From the NCBI GenBank assembly GCA_030762935.1, contig CM060895.1:78748001-78812000 (forward strand): a stretch of 64,000 nucleotides of DNA, read 5' to 3'. The first letter of the stretch is position 1. Each line of letters starts with the position of its first letter. Below the pieces are notes generated by a model. It did no database searches. It saw only the letters and a list, made by a program, of their open reading frames with translations, and was not told where the DNA came from. This DNA is from Hymenopus coronatus. Taxonomy: Eukaryota > Arthropoda > Insecta > Mantodea > Hymenopodidae. The position numbers and the translations under genes were made by a program. This document shows, one piece after another, positions 33,063-44,942 of the stretch.

Positions 33063-33740
33063 GTTACTTATTTTCTCTAGTATGTATGTACAATGTGCTT
33101 AGTAGGTGAAAGTACTGTATTCTACCTAAAATTCGATCCAGAGATTTCATCGGAAATACATGTTTTGAGGACCCATGAATTACGTTTTTTTGCAACAGTG
33201 TGTGGTGAGTATTTCTGAGGGCAGCATACTTAGAAAGCGAAAAGTCGGTTAAATATCAACCTTGGTATTTAAGTTTAGCATCTTCAAAGTATTCAACAGG
33301 AAGATTTGTAGGAATATTTCTCCACCCCAAACTACGCTTTACATGGAGCACTTTTTGAAATTTACGTTTTTCTAAAAAGTGGCTCTAACGATTGTGATTA
33401 AAATTCCTATTTTACAGATGTTTGTATGCCAAATAAAATGTATATCCTGAATTTCTTGGAGATAGCCTCTGAAGTCATCTTCATTCTGAATGACTTTTGC
33501 ATAACTGTAAATCGTAAAAGTTTACTGTACAAAAATTTACATTCCATTAAAATACATAATGTATGTCATATTTTTAATTTTTTTTTATAGAGCTAACCAC
33601 TTCAGGATATTCGCTGTTATTGGTTTCAATTTTAAAATACGTAAACTTTTCTCAATCGGGAAGCTCTCATGCTGGTCATGAAAACAGATCAGAATTTCAA
33701 TGAAAATCGTAGAGCAACAGATTTTAAAATATTTGAAGCT
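33063..33740 (+). repeat. R repeat, 3'-truncated copy
   Basis: Starts 'CTTATTTTCTCTAGTATG'; hairpin weak, microsatellite reduced. It ends within 'GCAACAGATTTTAAAATATT' about 100 bases short of the usual end. Confidence 0.8.
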
Positions 33741-33983
33741 GGCAAGGAATGATACGGGAAGATGACAGGGATGGATGCTCAGTGGAAATGCTATTCCCTG
33801 TGCACAATGGAAGACTTTTGACGGGTCGCTTGATGAACTCTCCAACGCCTCCGGTAGTAAGATAGGTCACTGGGATCAAATGTAGTGGACTTCCGCGCGT
33901 CCTTATGATATATCTACAGCCTGTGTGCTCCTATGGTTCCCTCACGGTACGGTATGAGCATAGTAAAGAAAGTAAAGGCGAGT
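33741..33983. other. Unassigned insert between two R copies
   Basis: About 240 bases of GC-richer DNA ending 'GTAAAGAAAGTAAAGG', which resembles a decayed R hairpin end. No family recognised. Confidence 0.35.
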
Positions 33984-34803
33984 TATTTTTACTTTCTCTA
34001 CACGTACTATGTACATAGTGTATAGCGAAGGTATTGTATTGCACCTAAAAATTCGATACCGAGATTTCAGCGGAAATAAATGTTTTGGATCCCTCTGAAT
34101 AAAAAAAAAGCATGTGTGTGTGTGTGTCTGTGGACAGGATTGCTCAAAAACGAAAAGACTGTTAAATACCAAACTTAGTATTTAAGATGCGAGACAAAGA
34201 TTTTCAAGAAAATTCTACCACCCCAAACTACTCTTTACATGGAAAATATTTCGATAATTTTGATTTTCTCAAAAATGGCTCTAACAATTTTAATTAAAAA
34301 CTCTTATATTTACATGCCAAATAAAATATATATCTTGACATTTTTGGGAAAAGCCTCTAAAGACATCTTTATTCTGGATAATTTTTATTGAATTTTGCAT
34401 AACTACTAAACCGTAAGAGATAGATAAAAATTTGTACACAAAAATGTAGATCAGGATAAAACACAAAATTTATGTCCTATATTTTTTTTTCGTGGAGTTA
34501 GCCGTTTTCGAATTATTCCTTGTTATTGGTCTCAGATTTAAAATATTTAAACTTTTCTCTCATACGGGACCTTGTCAACGCTTGGCACTCAAAGAAATGG
34601 ATTTCAATCTCATAGCAACCATATTTTAAAACATTTGACTGTTGGTTTAGCCTAGTGTATTCCTTTATTTACCTTCTACTTATAAAGAAGCTAAGTAAAA
34701 AACCATTTTTTCTAATGTTTTAGCATAAAATAGATAGAAGAATGAGCTTATTAATAATAGTTCGTTGCAAAGATGTAGAGCAAGTCATGTGAATGGAGGA
34801 CAT
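33984..34803 (+). repeat. R repeat, full-length copy
   Basis: T5-ACTTTCTCTACACGTACT start with near-perfect hairpin, compact TG tract (34114-34130), and 'GGACATCAGA' end followed by a long T run. T runs at both ends. Confidence 0.88.
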
Positions 34804-35611
34804 CAGATTTTTTTTTTCATATAAAACTATAATCTGGGAGATTTCATGGATATAATACCTATATAGGGCTGTTTTAATTTTAATTAATACAGATGTTTCA
34901 GAAAACATTATCTCGAGGAATATAATTGTGCTTGTATATGCCAATGTATTTTCCTTCTTGACTCCTATACACCGTTTATAAGTGCTAATATTTTGTTTTT
35001 CATTTTATACATTTGGGTGTAATGACGTCCCCGATATCTCACAACGTCGCCCAAGGAAAAGAAATCGATTGTATTTCTTTTCTCCTCAAACCTTTTACAA
35101 GGTTCCTTCCTATCTTTTTTCTTCGCTTTCATCCTTTTCTTCTTTCTAAATCCTATCTCCTTCCCGCATACTCTCTCTCCCGTGGGAGAATATTTTAAAT
35201 AGTTTGAAATTGAGTTTTCCAAGAACTAAATTGAGATGAGCAGAGAAAAGGGTAGGGGACGAAGACTTGGCTGGCGGTAATTATGAAGTTTTCGTATTTT
35301 ACAATGGGTACATAACTACAGCACGTTTCCGAAGTTGGTAAAACTGAAGTTTTCAGGACAATGCTCTCTCTCGCTCTTGTTCACTGATTACTCCTTAAGC
35401 AATAAAGCTCGCTGGAAATTGAAGAGTAGAAATGGGGAGGAAAAACAGTAGAGCTACAGGCAAGAAGTACCGGTATTGCTTGCCACTCAGCTCACATCAA
35501 AAGTTTAATGCCATCTAACTTCCTCTGCGTATATTGCTTAACAGGTCATGAAAACCTGAGCTCATTCCACTTGTACAACATTTAGCATCCATTATTTCTC
35601 TATACGTATAC
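34804..35611. other. Unassigned DNA
   Basis: 35013-35222 is pyrimidine-rich and open on both strands (61 and 85 residues). The composition alone explains the frames. Confidence 0.4.
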
Positions 35612-35760
35612 TTTTACCTTCTCTATACGTCCTTTGTACATAGAGAAGGTATTGTATTGCACCCAAAAATTCGATACCGAGATTTCACCGGAAATATATG
35701 TTTTGAGACCCTCTGAATCCAAAGAAAAAAAAAGCATTTTTAGAAAAACGTCCGATTGTG

Positions 35761-35795
<35 letters not shown>

Positions 35796-36517
35796 GTGTA
35801 TGTGTGTGTGTGTCTGTGGACAGCATAGCTCAAGAACGAAAAGTCCGTTAAAACCAAACTTGGTATTTAGGTTTGGTATCTTCCAAGGATGCGACACGAA
35901 GATTTTAAAGAAAATTCTCCCACACCCAACTACCCTTTACATGGAACTTTTTTCGAAAATTGTGATTATCTTAAAAATGGCTCTAACGATTTTGATTAAA
36001 ATCTCGTATATTTAAGGTATTTGCTTGACAAATAAAATGTACATCTTGAATTTTCTGGGAATAGCCTCTGAAGACTACTTTATTCTGGATGAAGTTTATG
36101 GATTTTTGCATAACTGCTAAACCTTAAGAGATGGACAAAACCTACCTCACAGAAAATGTAGAGAACATTAAAACACACAATCTATGTTATGTACATTTTT
36201 TCGTGGAGTTGATCATTTTTTAGATATTCCTTGTTTTTAGTTTCAGCTTTGAAAAACTTATATCCTTCTCATACGAGAATTAGTCAACTCCTGTCCATAC
36301 AAACAAAGGAACTTCAGTCACGTAGCAACCATATTTTGACTATCATTTTAACCTATTACACTCCCTTATTTCGCTTGTACTTACATGGAAGCAAGTAGTA
36401 AGACTATTTCTGCTAATGCTTTTTTTCAATTAGCAGGGAGTAAATAGAAGCCTAATCTTTTTAATAATAATTTCTTGCAGAGATGTAGAGAAATTCATGT
36501 GAATGGAGCACATCAGA
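35612..36517 (+). repeat. R repeat, full-length with mixed microsatellite
   Basis: 'CTTTTACCTTCTCTATACG' start, shortened hairpin, microsatellite 35755-35820 made of (GTCT)n then (TG)n, intact 'ACCAAACTTGGTATTTAGG', end 'GGAGCACATCAGAC'. Several short frames on both strands here are all products of the microsatellite. Confidence 0.87.
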
Positions 36518-36524
36518 CTTTTTC

Positions 36525-36640
36525 TAGCACTTATGTACAAAGTACAATGAAGGTAGAAATGCTATTGTATTCCACCCAAAAATTCGAAACCTTGATCTCA
36601 CTGAAATATATTTTGAGGACCTATGAATCAAAAACAAATC
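36525..36640 (+). repeat. R repeat, hairpin-end fragment
   Basis: First ~110 bases of an R copy ('CTATTGTATTCCACCCAAAA', 'TTGAGGACCTATGAATC') wedged between a complete + copy and a minus copy. Confidence 0.65.
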
Positions 36641-37675
36641 TCATGTATTCCATTCACATGAATTTCTCTACATCGTTGTAACAAATTATTGTTAAAAATC
36701 TTATTCTTCTATCTACGTCATACTAATCGATTAGCAGACATGGTCTTATTGCTTGCTTCCTTGTAAGTCTAAGAGAAATAAGGCAAATAAATAAATGGTG
36801 TGTTATTTATGGACGCTCGTTAACTACTGTGGTTCTCAGCGTACCATTCTAAATTGAGTGTGAAAGATCGCTTAATTTTGCTCAGAGGCCTCTCTGACAG
36901 GCTTGAGGTTCTTTCACGTGCCGTAAATCTACGACACGGGACCAACGGCTTTACTTCCCTTCCGAAGGAAGCCATGCTAAAGATTTTTACACCCGACAAA
37001 ATCCATCGTCCTCCGCCGGGTTTGAACCCGCGACCTTGGGTATATGAAGTTAGCATGGTAACCTTATGCTAAAACGATAGTCAAATCTTCCAAAAGCTGG
37101 TTGCCATGCAAGGCCAGGAGTTTAAAATTTTCCGTGTGAGAAAAATTAACTATTTTAAATCTGAAACAAATAATAAGGACATGATAAACTGCACAAAAAA
37201 AAAGTATATGATATAAATTGTTTATTTTAACGAGATCTACATGTTTAGTAACTTTTTGTCTACTTTAGAATCTACCAGTTACGCAAAATTCATCTTCAGA
37301 GGCTATTCCCAGAAAATTCAAGATAAACATTTTATTTGGTTTATTAATATCATTAATATTCGGGATTTTAATCAAAATTGTTACAGCCATTTTTGAGAAA
37401 TTAAAAAAATTGAAACTTTTCCATCTAAAGGATAGTTTGGGATGGGGGGATTTTTCCCAAAATCTTCGTGTCCCATCCTTGGAAAATACTTAACTGAAAT
37501 ACCAAATTTAGTATTTTACCAACTTTTTGAGTTTGAGTTATCGTGTTCACGGACACAAAGACACACACAAGGAATCCTAAAACGTGTATTTGCGGTGAAA
37601 TCTCGGTACCAAATTGTTGGGTGGAATGCAATACCTTCTCTGTATATTTTGTGCATAGTAGATGTAGAAAAAGTA
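36641..37675 (-). repeat. R repeat, complete copy split by SINE-B
   Basis: Starts 'ATCTCATGTATTCCATTCAC' and ends 'GATGTAGAAAAAGT' followed by A7. A SINE-B on the minus strand occupies 36789-37062. The palindrome is changed to 'ACCAAATTTAGTATTTTACC' here. Confidence 0.85.
36789..37062 (-). repeat. SINE-B (tRNA-derived) inside R
   Basis: On the minus strand: 'GGTTACCATGCTAACTTCAT', 'GGTCGCGGGTTCAAACCCGG', 'TTCCTTCGGAAGG', 'CGTAGATTTACGGCACGTG', ending 'GAGCGTCCATAAATAACAC'. The first ~15 head bases are missing. The tail type is shared with 48718-49004. Confidence 0.85.
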
Positions 37676-37681
37676 AAAAAA

Positions 37682-38520
37682 TAGAAGACATTTTTAGAAA
37701 AGGCCATGTTACCTGTGAACAGCATAACTCGTAGTCGGCTTACCTTCGCTGTATTTAGAACTGACACCTCCTCCCCCAGGACTTACAAGCGGATGCCTAG
37801 GTGCCAGAAGCCTGTCGGAGAGCCAATGCCACGAAACCACAGAATGGAGAACCTGAAACGAGTAGTCCGCCCGTTGCCAGGCATGAGCATGAGAAAGTGG
37901 GTGATTTGAAATGCAAGCGAAATGGATGATAGGAAAGATGATGGTGGAACAATTGGTGATGGAAACTGGAAGACCCGGAGAAAATAAAAAATACCAAACT
38001 TGGTATTTAATTTTCAAATTTCTTAAAAAAAAACAACTAAGAATTTTATTAAAATGTCGTATGGTAAATAAAATGTATATCCTGAATATTTTGGGAATAC
38101 CTCTTATTGTATAACTGGTAAAACGTAAGAAATAGAAAAAACTTACTGCAAAAAACTTACTGTGTCTTGTTAGAACAAACCATTGAGGTCAAGTACAGTT
38201 AATTTGTAGAGCTAACCATTTCAGAGATATTTCCTGTTATTGGTTTCAATTTTAAAATACTTGTACAATTTTACACAAGATATTTTATATCTTTTTCCAT
38301 ACATCTTTGTTTTACTCTTGACCATGGGAAGAGAATCGAATTTCAATATCAATCGCGACAGCTTTTAAAATATTTGACTATCGCTTTTGCTTTTCTACTT
38401 ACAAGGAAGCAAGCAATAGAAACGTTTCTCTTAAGATTTATCTGGATGTCACGATGTAGAGGACATAATATAGTTGTTTAGAGGTGGAGCTAGAGAAAGT
38501 CATGTGAATGGAACATATTC
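37682..38520 (+). repeat. R repeat, 5'-truncated copy with an insert
   Basis: Starts at 'GAAGACATTTTTAGAAAAGG' (hairpin missing) and ends 'TCATGTGAATGGAACATATT'. It is interrupted at 37745-37991 by non-R sequence, and has deletions around the central block. Confidence 0.8.
37745..37991 (+). other. Unidentified retroposon-like insert in R
   Basis: About 247 bases of GC-richer DNA ending 'GGAGAAAATAAAAAA' and flanked by TACC on both sides (37741-37744 and 37992-37995). An A-rich end plus a short direct repeat suggests retroposition. The sequence is not tRNA-like and matches no other copy in the window; it could be a fragment of a processed transcript. Confidence 0.5.
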
Positions 38521-38659
38521 AATTTCAAATTGTTTCTTGCAACAAAATATTTAAAAAATAATATCGTTGTTTACACTTCCAGTTGCTAGCAGAATGCCTA
38601 TCCATAATCATTTATTCTTTCACTAACACTTAATTAGCTTGAATAATATAACCAATTCA
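38521..38659. other. Spacer between R and E
   Basis: AT-rich; no feature. Confidence 0.4.
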
Positions 38660-39070
38660 ATATTATTTCTTCTTAGTTTGCAAGTATTTCGTCTCTTCCA
38701 ACTTCTTCTTTTATAAGTCTAAGTATTTATGTAATATACAAAATAAATAATCTGCATTAACAATTCTAAGTGTTCTACATACTATAAATACTTCCTGACA
38801 AACTTATGTTAACTTTCACCGTAATACCCTATCTGCTTGCTGTCTGGCGGCTGTGAGCTGAATGGATAAATGACTTATTGTTACAGACAATGAGAGCTAG
38901 AATTTACAGGATTCTGGCTTATTTTAAAATCTTTCTCCAACCCTTGTCAACACGTTCTCTCTCTTGGTCGTCATTGTACACCCAATAACAAAAACGTTTC
39001 TCGTTGCCTAACTTTTCTGTTGCATGTGTGTGGAATCGTCCGTAAATCTTTGATTAAAAAATCATAAACA
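38660..39070 (+). repeat. Dispersed repeat E, uninterrupted copy
   Basis: Aligns through its length with the reverse strand of 26105-27335 minus the R insert. At about 38980-39000 it reads 'CCAATAACAAAAACGTTTCT', the empty version of the R insertion site. No frame is conserved between the two copies. Confidence 0.75.
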
Positions 39071-39472
39071 TTTTGTTTTGTTTTGTTAAAGAGAGAAAAT
39101 TCAAACCAGTTTTGAGTCAGTATTCTGGTTTACTCTACCTATGAGAAATATAATATTTTTGAGTTACGACTTTTGTTTTATTAATTACTGCTTCATAAGA
39201 ATTGAAGCAGCGAATATTGAACATTTATTGAAAAACACGCTTTCTTTAGAAAGATTCTAAAGTGGTGTAATCTGAAAGAAAAAAAAATGTGTTCAAAGTT
39301 GAGCTTTGTAACAACGCGAAAACGCGGGAATAGAAAAGGACGAGGCTAATGACAACATGATGCGTTAGATAGAGACAGAACTATCCCCTGTAAGAGACAC
39401 TAGAAGTGAAATTTCAAATTTCTGTATTTCTGTATAGATATTTCCTAGACTTAGATATTCTGTCGCCCTCCG
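39071..39472. other. No recognisable feature
   Basis: AT-rich spacer with 'TTTTGTTTTGTTTTG' near 39072-39087. Confidence 0.4.
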
Positions 39473-39599
39473 TGGTGTAGTGGTTACCATGCTAGCCTCT
39501 AAAAACCTAAGATTGCTGGTTCAAATCTGGCGGAGGGCGATAGCTTTTTTCGGAATCAAAAATTATTAGCTTCGCCTCCTTCGGAAGGAAAGTAAAGCC
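39473..39599 (+). repeat. SINE-B (tRNA-derived), head only
   Basis: 'TCGCCCTCCGTGGTGTAGTG' with A box TAGTGGTTACC and B box GGTTCAAATCTGG, then 'CCTTCGGAAGGAAAGTAAAG'. It stops exactly where an R copy begins, so its 3' half is missing. Confidence 0.82.
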
Positions 39600-40183
39600 A
39601 ATAACAAAGAATATCTCGAAAACAGTCCACTTTACAAGAAAAGTGGATAAGACGTAAATAATGTTTTTAACGAGATTTACATGTTTCGTGTAAAAAGTCT
39701 TTGTCTATCTCTCACGGTTTAACCGTCATGCAAAGTTCTGCAACACTCATCCAGAACAAAGATCTCTTCAGAGGCTATTCTTGCAAAATTCAAAATATAC
39801 ACATCATTAGTGGTGTAAAGATCTTGAATATACGGTATTTTGATCACAATTGTTGGAGTCATTGTTGAGAAAAACAAAATGTTCAAAAGTTTTGTCATGT
39901 AAAGAGTAGTTTAGATGGGAGATTTTCTTGAAAATCTTCGTGTCGTATCCTTGGAAGATACTAAAGATAAATTGCAAGGTATTTTGAGGAATTTTCATTT
40001 TTGAGCTATGCTGTCCAGACACACACACAGACCAATGGGAACTTTTTTTTTTATCTAAAAAACTTTTTTTCGGACTCAGGGACCTTATAGCATATACTTC
40101 CGGTGAAATCTGGACATCAAATTTTTGGGTGGAATATAATGTATTCTCCTGCTACTATGTGCATTATATGTACGGGTTAGAGA
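39600..40183 (-). repeat. R repeat, truncated copy
   Basis: Begins mid-element ('CCAATAACAAAGAATATCTC') at the SINE-B junction and runs to a decayed hairpin ('GTACGGGTTAGAGAGG'). The CA block is at 40018-40030. Confidence 0.8.
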
Positions 40184-41147
40184 GGATACAAATATTATAA
40201 AAGGATCACTGGGAGGACCATTAAAACTAACATGAAGTCTGGCGGAAGAATGAAGAAAGAATCTGTGAGTCATGCATATGTGTTAGAATGCAAATTTTGA
40301 CCCAGCAGCATTGCATGAATGGATACCACGCCACTTCGCGGGGATGACAAAAGCATTGGAAGCAATCCTGCATTCACTAACAGCATCTTTTTGCTGTTGT
40401 CGATCGAATAGTTGTTTATTCTTGTTTCACCTCAAAGAAGTTCACCATTGTAGACCCTGTTTTCCTTTTCATGCCATACCGTAATAATAAAAAGACAGAG
40501 GAGGAGGAGCAAGCAGAGAGAAGTTTGTTAAAACTGTGCAAGAAGTGTTAAAAGGAATTCTTTGGATTTCTCCTTTAGTGCTACATTATTTACTGCTTCA
40601 AAATTCCATCTACCGCCTTTATCTGCACCTTGGCTTAACACCCTTCTCCCGCCGTAATTTAGCTCCAACATTTCTGCTTTCTTTTGTCTATCCAGTAATA
40701 ATGACTGCATGCTTTAGATGGCAGCACCCGAGGAAGATGGCGATTCTTGCGCAAGTGCAAAGAGAGGGAGGTGTACTGAAAGATGGCTTTGAGGGGAAAG
40801 GATGGGAAAGGAGCGGTAGAAATCTCGAAAATCTCGTTATTGTTTCCCTTAGTGTGATTACACCGATTTCGTTTTGCTTTTCTCGCCATTGTCTGGGCTG
40901 TAAGGAAGATGATTTTTTTTTCTCTTCCCCACAGTCTTTCTCGCTCTTGCCGTTCTTTTACAGCAATGCTCTTACCAGAGGCGTAGCAAACTTGTGGGGC
41001 ACTGGGTGAGAGAGACGCCTTAGGCACCCTTTAGTTTCATCAAGATTTAAGTTCAAATTCTGATGGCCAACAGTTATACGTAACCAGAGAAAAATTTATA
41101 TTAAGAATTGTGAGTGCCTGTTTAAGTCTGCATTTTTATTTCCCTAG
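40184..41147. other. Unassigned DNA with overlapping open frames
   Basis: A + frame of 157 residues (40536-41009) and an overlapping minus frame of 122 residues (40659-41027). The + translation has hydrophobic stretches but no recognised domain, and a poly(T) run inside it supplies the FFF. Considered and not called as a gene: no conserved motif, no visible splice context. Confidence 0.35.
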
Positions 41148-41712
41148 AATGTGTTTTCCACAGTAGCTAGATAAGGTATTGTATTCTTCCCAAAAATTCT
41201 ATACCAAGATTTTAGATTTTTTGAGTCCCCTCAATAATAAAAAAGTATTTTTAGAGAAAGGCCCGTATATATATTATCCTTAACTCGGAAAAATTTTCGA
41301 AAAATTTTATTTTATAAAAAATAAATTAACGGTTTTGATAAAAATACCGTAATTATGACTTTTCACAAACACAAAATGCATATCTTGAATATTCTGCAAA
41401 CAGCCTCTTAGGTCCTATTCACTCTGGATGACTTTTCATAATTTGTAAACCGTAAGGGATAGGCAAAAAGTTAGTACACAAAAAATGTAGACTTTATTCA
41501 AACACACAATTTATGTGGAATATTTTTTCTAAGTTAAACATTTTCAAGATATTTCTTGCTACAGATTTAAATTTTCCAATATTTGCACTTTTCTCAAATG
41601 AGAAGTCCTCATTCGTTTTTCCTAGCCATGCAAAGATAACGGAGTTTTAATATAATCAGAAAGTGATTTCTGAAAGTTAAAGATATAACTATCGCCTTAG
41701 CTTTACATGCTA
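41148..41712 (+). repeat. R repeat, deleted copy
   Basis: Start 'TTTTCCACAGTAGCTAGATA' is a degraded hairpin. The segment from microsatellite to palindrome is deleted and the last ~120 bases are missing. Confidence 0.75.
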
Positions 41713-42215
41713 AAAGTTAATGTTTCAGTCATTGTATGAGTCTTAAAAGCCACTGAGATTCAAAGTTGTGCTGCTAACACTTACTGAGAAGTGCAAGCAG
41801 CAGAAAAAAACAAGAGGCGATTTTTAAAAATAGGCGTCTATGTGCTAAAAATAATTAATATAAACTTCGATTTCAGATTTGCCTGTCCAGTTGGTGAGTA
41901 CGTATTAAAAAAAGTAATGCTTATACTTGACAAACGGTCCAAGAGTGCGAGGCAGAATGCACAATATTAGCAATGTTTAATGTTCTAGTTCTTCTTGATA
42001 GTACAATAACAATAAGAATATATAGCATACGTAAAAATTCAATTGGAGTACATAAGTCTGATTTGGCAAACGAATAATTATTGTGTAATTTCAGTATGGA
42101 GGAAATTAATTTTCCTATAGATAGATATACTAAACTGAAAACTTAGAAGCCAAATTATAATAAACTAAAGTATTAAATTGCACTTATATGCAATATGAGA
42201 TCTGACGCAAAATAA
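41713..42215. other. No recognisable feature
   Basis: AT-rich spacer. Confidence 0.4.
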
Positions 42216-42643
42216 TCTGATGTGTTTCATTCATAAGACTTTATCTACTCCGCAAACAAATTATTCTTACAAAATGTTATTCTTTTATCTTTTAATGCAA
42301 AATGAGATAAACATCAGAAATTCTCTTATTACTTAGAGAATGATGATGATTATGATTGAGATTTTAGGGCGCTTAACTTCTAGATTATCAGCGCTCTTAA
42401 AAATACTAAAAGTGGCAAGAGTCCAGAGTTAAAATTATGATAAACGTTATGAGAGATAAAATAACAGCTAAAATTAGAAGTAAAATGGAGATTAAAAACC
42501 ATCCATTGTTAAAAACTCAGATAAAACGATAAAACAATTATCACAATGGTTCATAAAAAGGTTAAAAGGAGCTACGGAGCTAAAGTAGTATACCAACATA
42601 AAATATATCCAATCTGGAGCTTAAAAGAAGCTTTTGATAAAAA

Positions 42644-43488
42644 TCTGATATGTTCCATTCACATGACTTCTTCTACTTCACTATACCAAATTATTGTTAA
42701 AATGCATGTTCTTTTATATACTTTATGATAATCGAGACAAACATTAGCAGAAATTGTCTTAATTACTTGCTTCCTTGTAGTAGAAAGAAAATAAGGGAAT
42801 ACACTAGGTTAAAACGAATGTCAAATCTCTTAAAAGCTGGTTGGCATGTGGTCGAAATCCATTTCTATGCAGGGCCAGGAGTTTACAACTGTGAGAAAAG
42901 TTAAAATACTTTAAATCTAAAAACAATAACGATGAATATCTCAGAAATGTTAAATTCCACGAAAAAATACCGTATATCACATAAATGTTGTGTTTTAATG
43001 TAATCTACGTTTATTTTTCTATCTCTTACCGTTTACCAGTTGCGCAAAATTTAGCAAAATTCATTCAGAATAAAGAGGTCTTTAGAGGCTATTTCCAGAA
43101 AATTCAAGATATAAATTTTATTTGGGATGTAAATATCTTTAAACATTTTAAACAAATTTGTAAGTCAATTTTGATAAAATCAACATTTTTTAACTTTTTT
43201 CCGTGCAAAGGGAAATTTGGGTTAGGGGATTTTTTCTCAAAATCTTCGTGTCGCATCCCTGTAAGATACTAAGCTTAAATACCAAGTTTGGTATTTTACC
43301 GACTTTTCGCTTTTGTGTTAAGACACGCACGGACACGGACACAGGACCTTTTTCCAAAAATGCTTTTTTTTTGTTTTGATTCAGGCGGTCCTAAAACATA
43401 TATTTCCGGTGAAATCTCAGTATCAAATTTTTGGGTGGAATACAATACCTTCTCTATACACTATGTATATAGTACGTGAAGAGAAAGT
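42644..43488 (-). repeat. R repeat inserted in the LINE (3' side)
   Basis: Complete copy, A5-TCTGATATGTTCC to 'GTGAAGAGAAAGT' then AAACATT. The palindrome is intact ('ACCAAGTTTGGTATTTTACC'). It separates the LINE's C-terminal codons from its 3' UTR. Confidence 0.88.
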
Positions 43489-43674
43489 AAACATTTAAAA
43501 ACCCTGTCGACCGCCCCAGGATCGTCGGCAAGCACCTTTTCCAGGAAAGTCGGCAGCTGGAGAGAGGTGCTAGAGCAACGCACTCTAGCAGTATATGTTT
43601 TACCATAAAGGACGCTCCACAGAGCGGACAGATAGGAGCAGGATCTGTCTCTAAAAGATAACTATGGGTAAAAA
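43489..43674 (-). pseudogene. LINE ORF2 C-terminal Cys-rich segment
   Basis: The frame reads 'THSYLLETDPAPICPLCGAS' then 'FMVKHILLECVAL'. The pattern THSYLL..., CPxC, HxLLEC is the conserved C-terminal motif after RNase H in Jockey-group LINE proteins. The preceding 'MNRTHQIF' comes from the neighbouring R end, showing that R lies at the junction. No start of its own. Confidence 0.88.
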
Positions 43675-44546
43675 TCTGATGTGTTCGATTCACATTACTT
43701 TCTCTACATCACTGCAAAAATATTGTTAAAAAAGCTTATGCTTCTATTTACTTCATGCTAATCGAGAAAAAAAAATAGCAGAAATAGACTTATTACTTAT
43801 TTCCTTGTAAGAAGAAGCGAAATAAGGAAGTACCATAGGTTAAAGTGATAGTCAAAAGCCGATTGCTATGTGACTGGAGTTCCTTTGTGTCTATGGACAG
43901 GAGTTGACAAATTCCTGTATGAGAAAAATATGTTTTTTAAAGCTGAAACCAGAAACATCAAAAACAATCAACTCTATTAAAAAATGCATATAACATAAAT
44001 TGTGTATTTTAACGTGCTCTACATTTTTGTGTGGTAATGTTTTGTCCATCTCTTACGGTTTAGCAGCTATGCAAAATACCGTAAAATTAATCCAGAATAA
44101 AGTAATCTTCAGAGGCTATTCCCAGAAAATTCAAGATATACATTTTATATGTCAGAAAAATATATTTAATACGACATTTTAATACAAATCATTAGAGCCA
44201 TTTTTGAGAAAATAAAACTTTTCGAAAAAAGCTTCATGAGTAGTTTGGGGTGGGGGGAATTTTCTCAAAATCTTCGTGTCGCATCCCTGTAACATACTAA
44301 ACTTAAATACCAGTATAGTATTTTACGGACTTTTCGTTTTTTAGTTATCGTGTTCACAGACACAAGGACACACAAACATACGGACATACACGCACACATA
44401 CACACACGGACCTTTTCTTGAAAGTGCCTTTTTTGGACACAGGAGACCCTAAAACATATATTTCCTGTAAAATCTCGGTATCGAATTTTTGGGTGGAGTG
44501 CAATATCTTCTCTACACACTATGTACGTAGTACGTGAGGAGAAAAT
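43675..44546 (-). repeat. R repeat inserted in LINE coding sequence
   Basis: Complete copy, A5 on the left (43670-43674) and A5 on the right (44547-44551). It breaks the LINE frame between 'YRIG' and 'THSYLL', two halves of a motif normally only about four residues apart. The CA block is at 44362-44405. Confidence 0.92.
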
Positions 44547-44942
44547 AAAAATACAGTGGTCAACCGATCCTATATCATACCTCCTGACGAGAAATACGTG
44601 AAGAGGTAGATCAAATTATAGGCAGGTTTTTCACCAATATAAGCTTGTTACCGCTGAGTGCTGACCACTCCGCATATCAGCCCGAAAGCACCGCTCTCCG
44701 CAAAACCACTCTAAAATCTTCCGCTGTTGCAGAAGGAACAATAACACTTGGCTCTATGACTGCCGATTTTGCTGCCAAACCCGCCAGTTCATTCCCCGAC
44801 AAGCCAACGTGTCCAGGAATCCAAGCGCAATACACGTTGATGCCGGAAGCGCATAAAATATGAATGGTGTCCTGAATGCGTTGCACTAAACGGTGGTAGT
44901 AGTACAGCTCACGTTCGCTCTGAAGGGTGCTAAGGGTCTCTA
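44547..44942 (-). pseudogene. LINE RNase H domain, decayed
   Basis: The frame contains 'TLSTLQSERELYYYHRLVQR', 'INVYCAWIPGHVGLSGNELA' and 'GLAAKSAV', then, in another frame, 'EWSALSGNKLILVKNLP'. 'WIPGHVGxxGNExA' is the RNase H motif holding the last catalytic Asp region; here the expected Asp is Gly (ELAG for EKAD). Stops follow. Ends where outer R sequence resumes. Confidence 0.88.

Larger units (their letters stand above)
42341..44942 (-). mobile_element. Jockey-type LINE, 5'-truncated, split by two R copies
   Basis: Reading right to left: RNase H coding sequence (44942-44547), an R insert, the C-terminal Cys-rich region (43674-43489), an R insert, then the end of the frame and 3' UTR (42643-42341). 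The 3' UTR ends 'GTTAAGCGCCCTAAAATCTC' and an ATC-rich tail, as in Jockey-group elements. The reverse transcriptase and endonuclease are missing. Confidence 0.8.

Noticed and set aside
35600..36015. Overlapping Cys/Val- and Thr/His-rich small proteins on both strands
   Set aside because: They are translations of the GTCT/TG microsatellite in R and are not conserved between copies.
40536..41009. 157-residue open frame with hydrophobic stretches
   Set aside because: No domain, an overlapping long frame on the other strand, and a poly(T) run inside. Nothing supports a gene.
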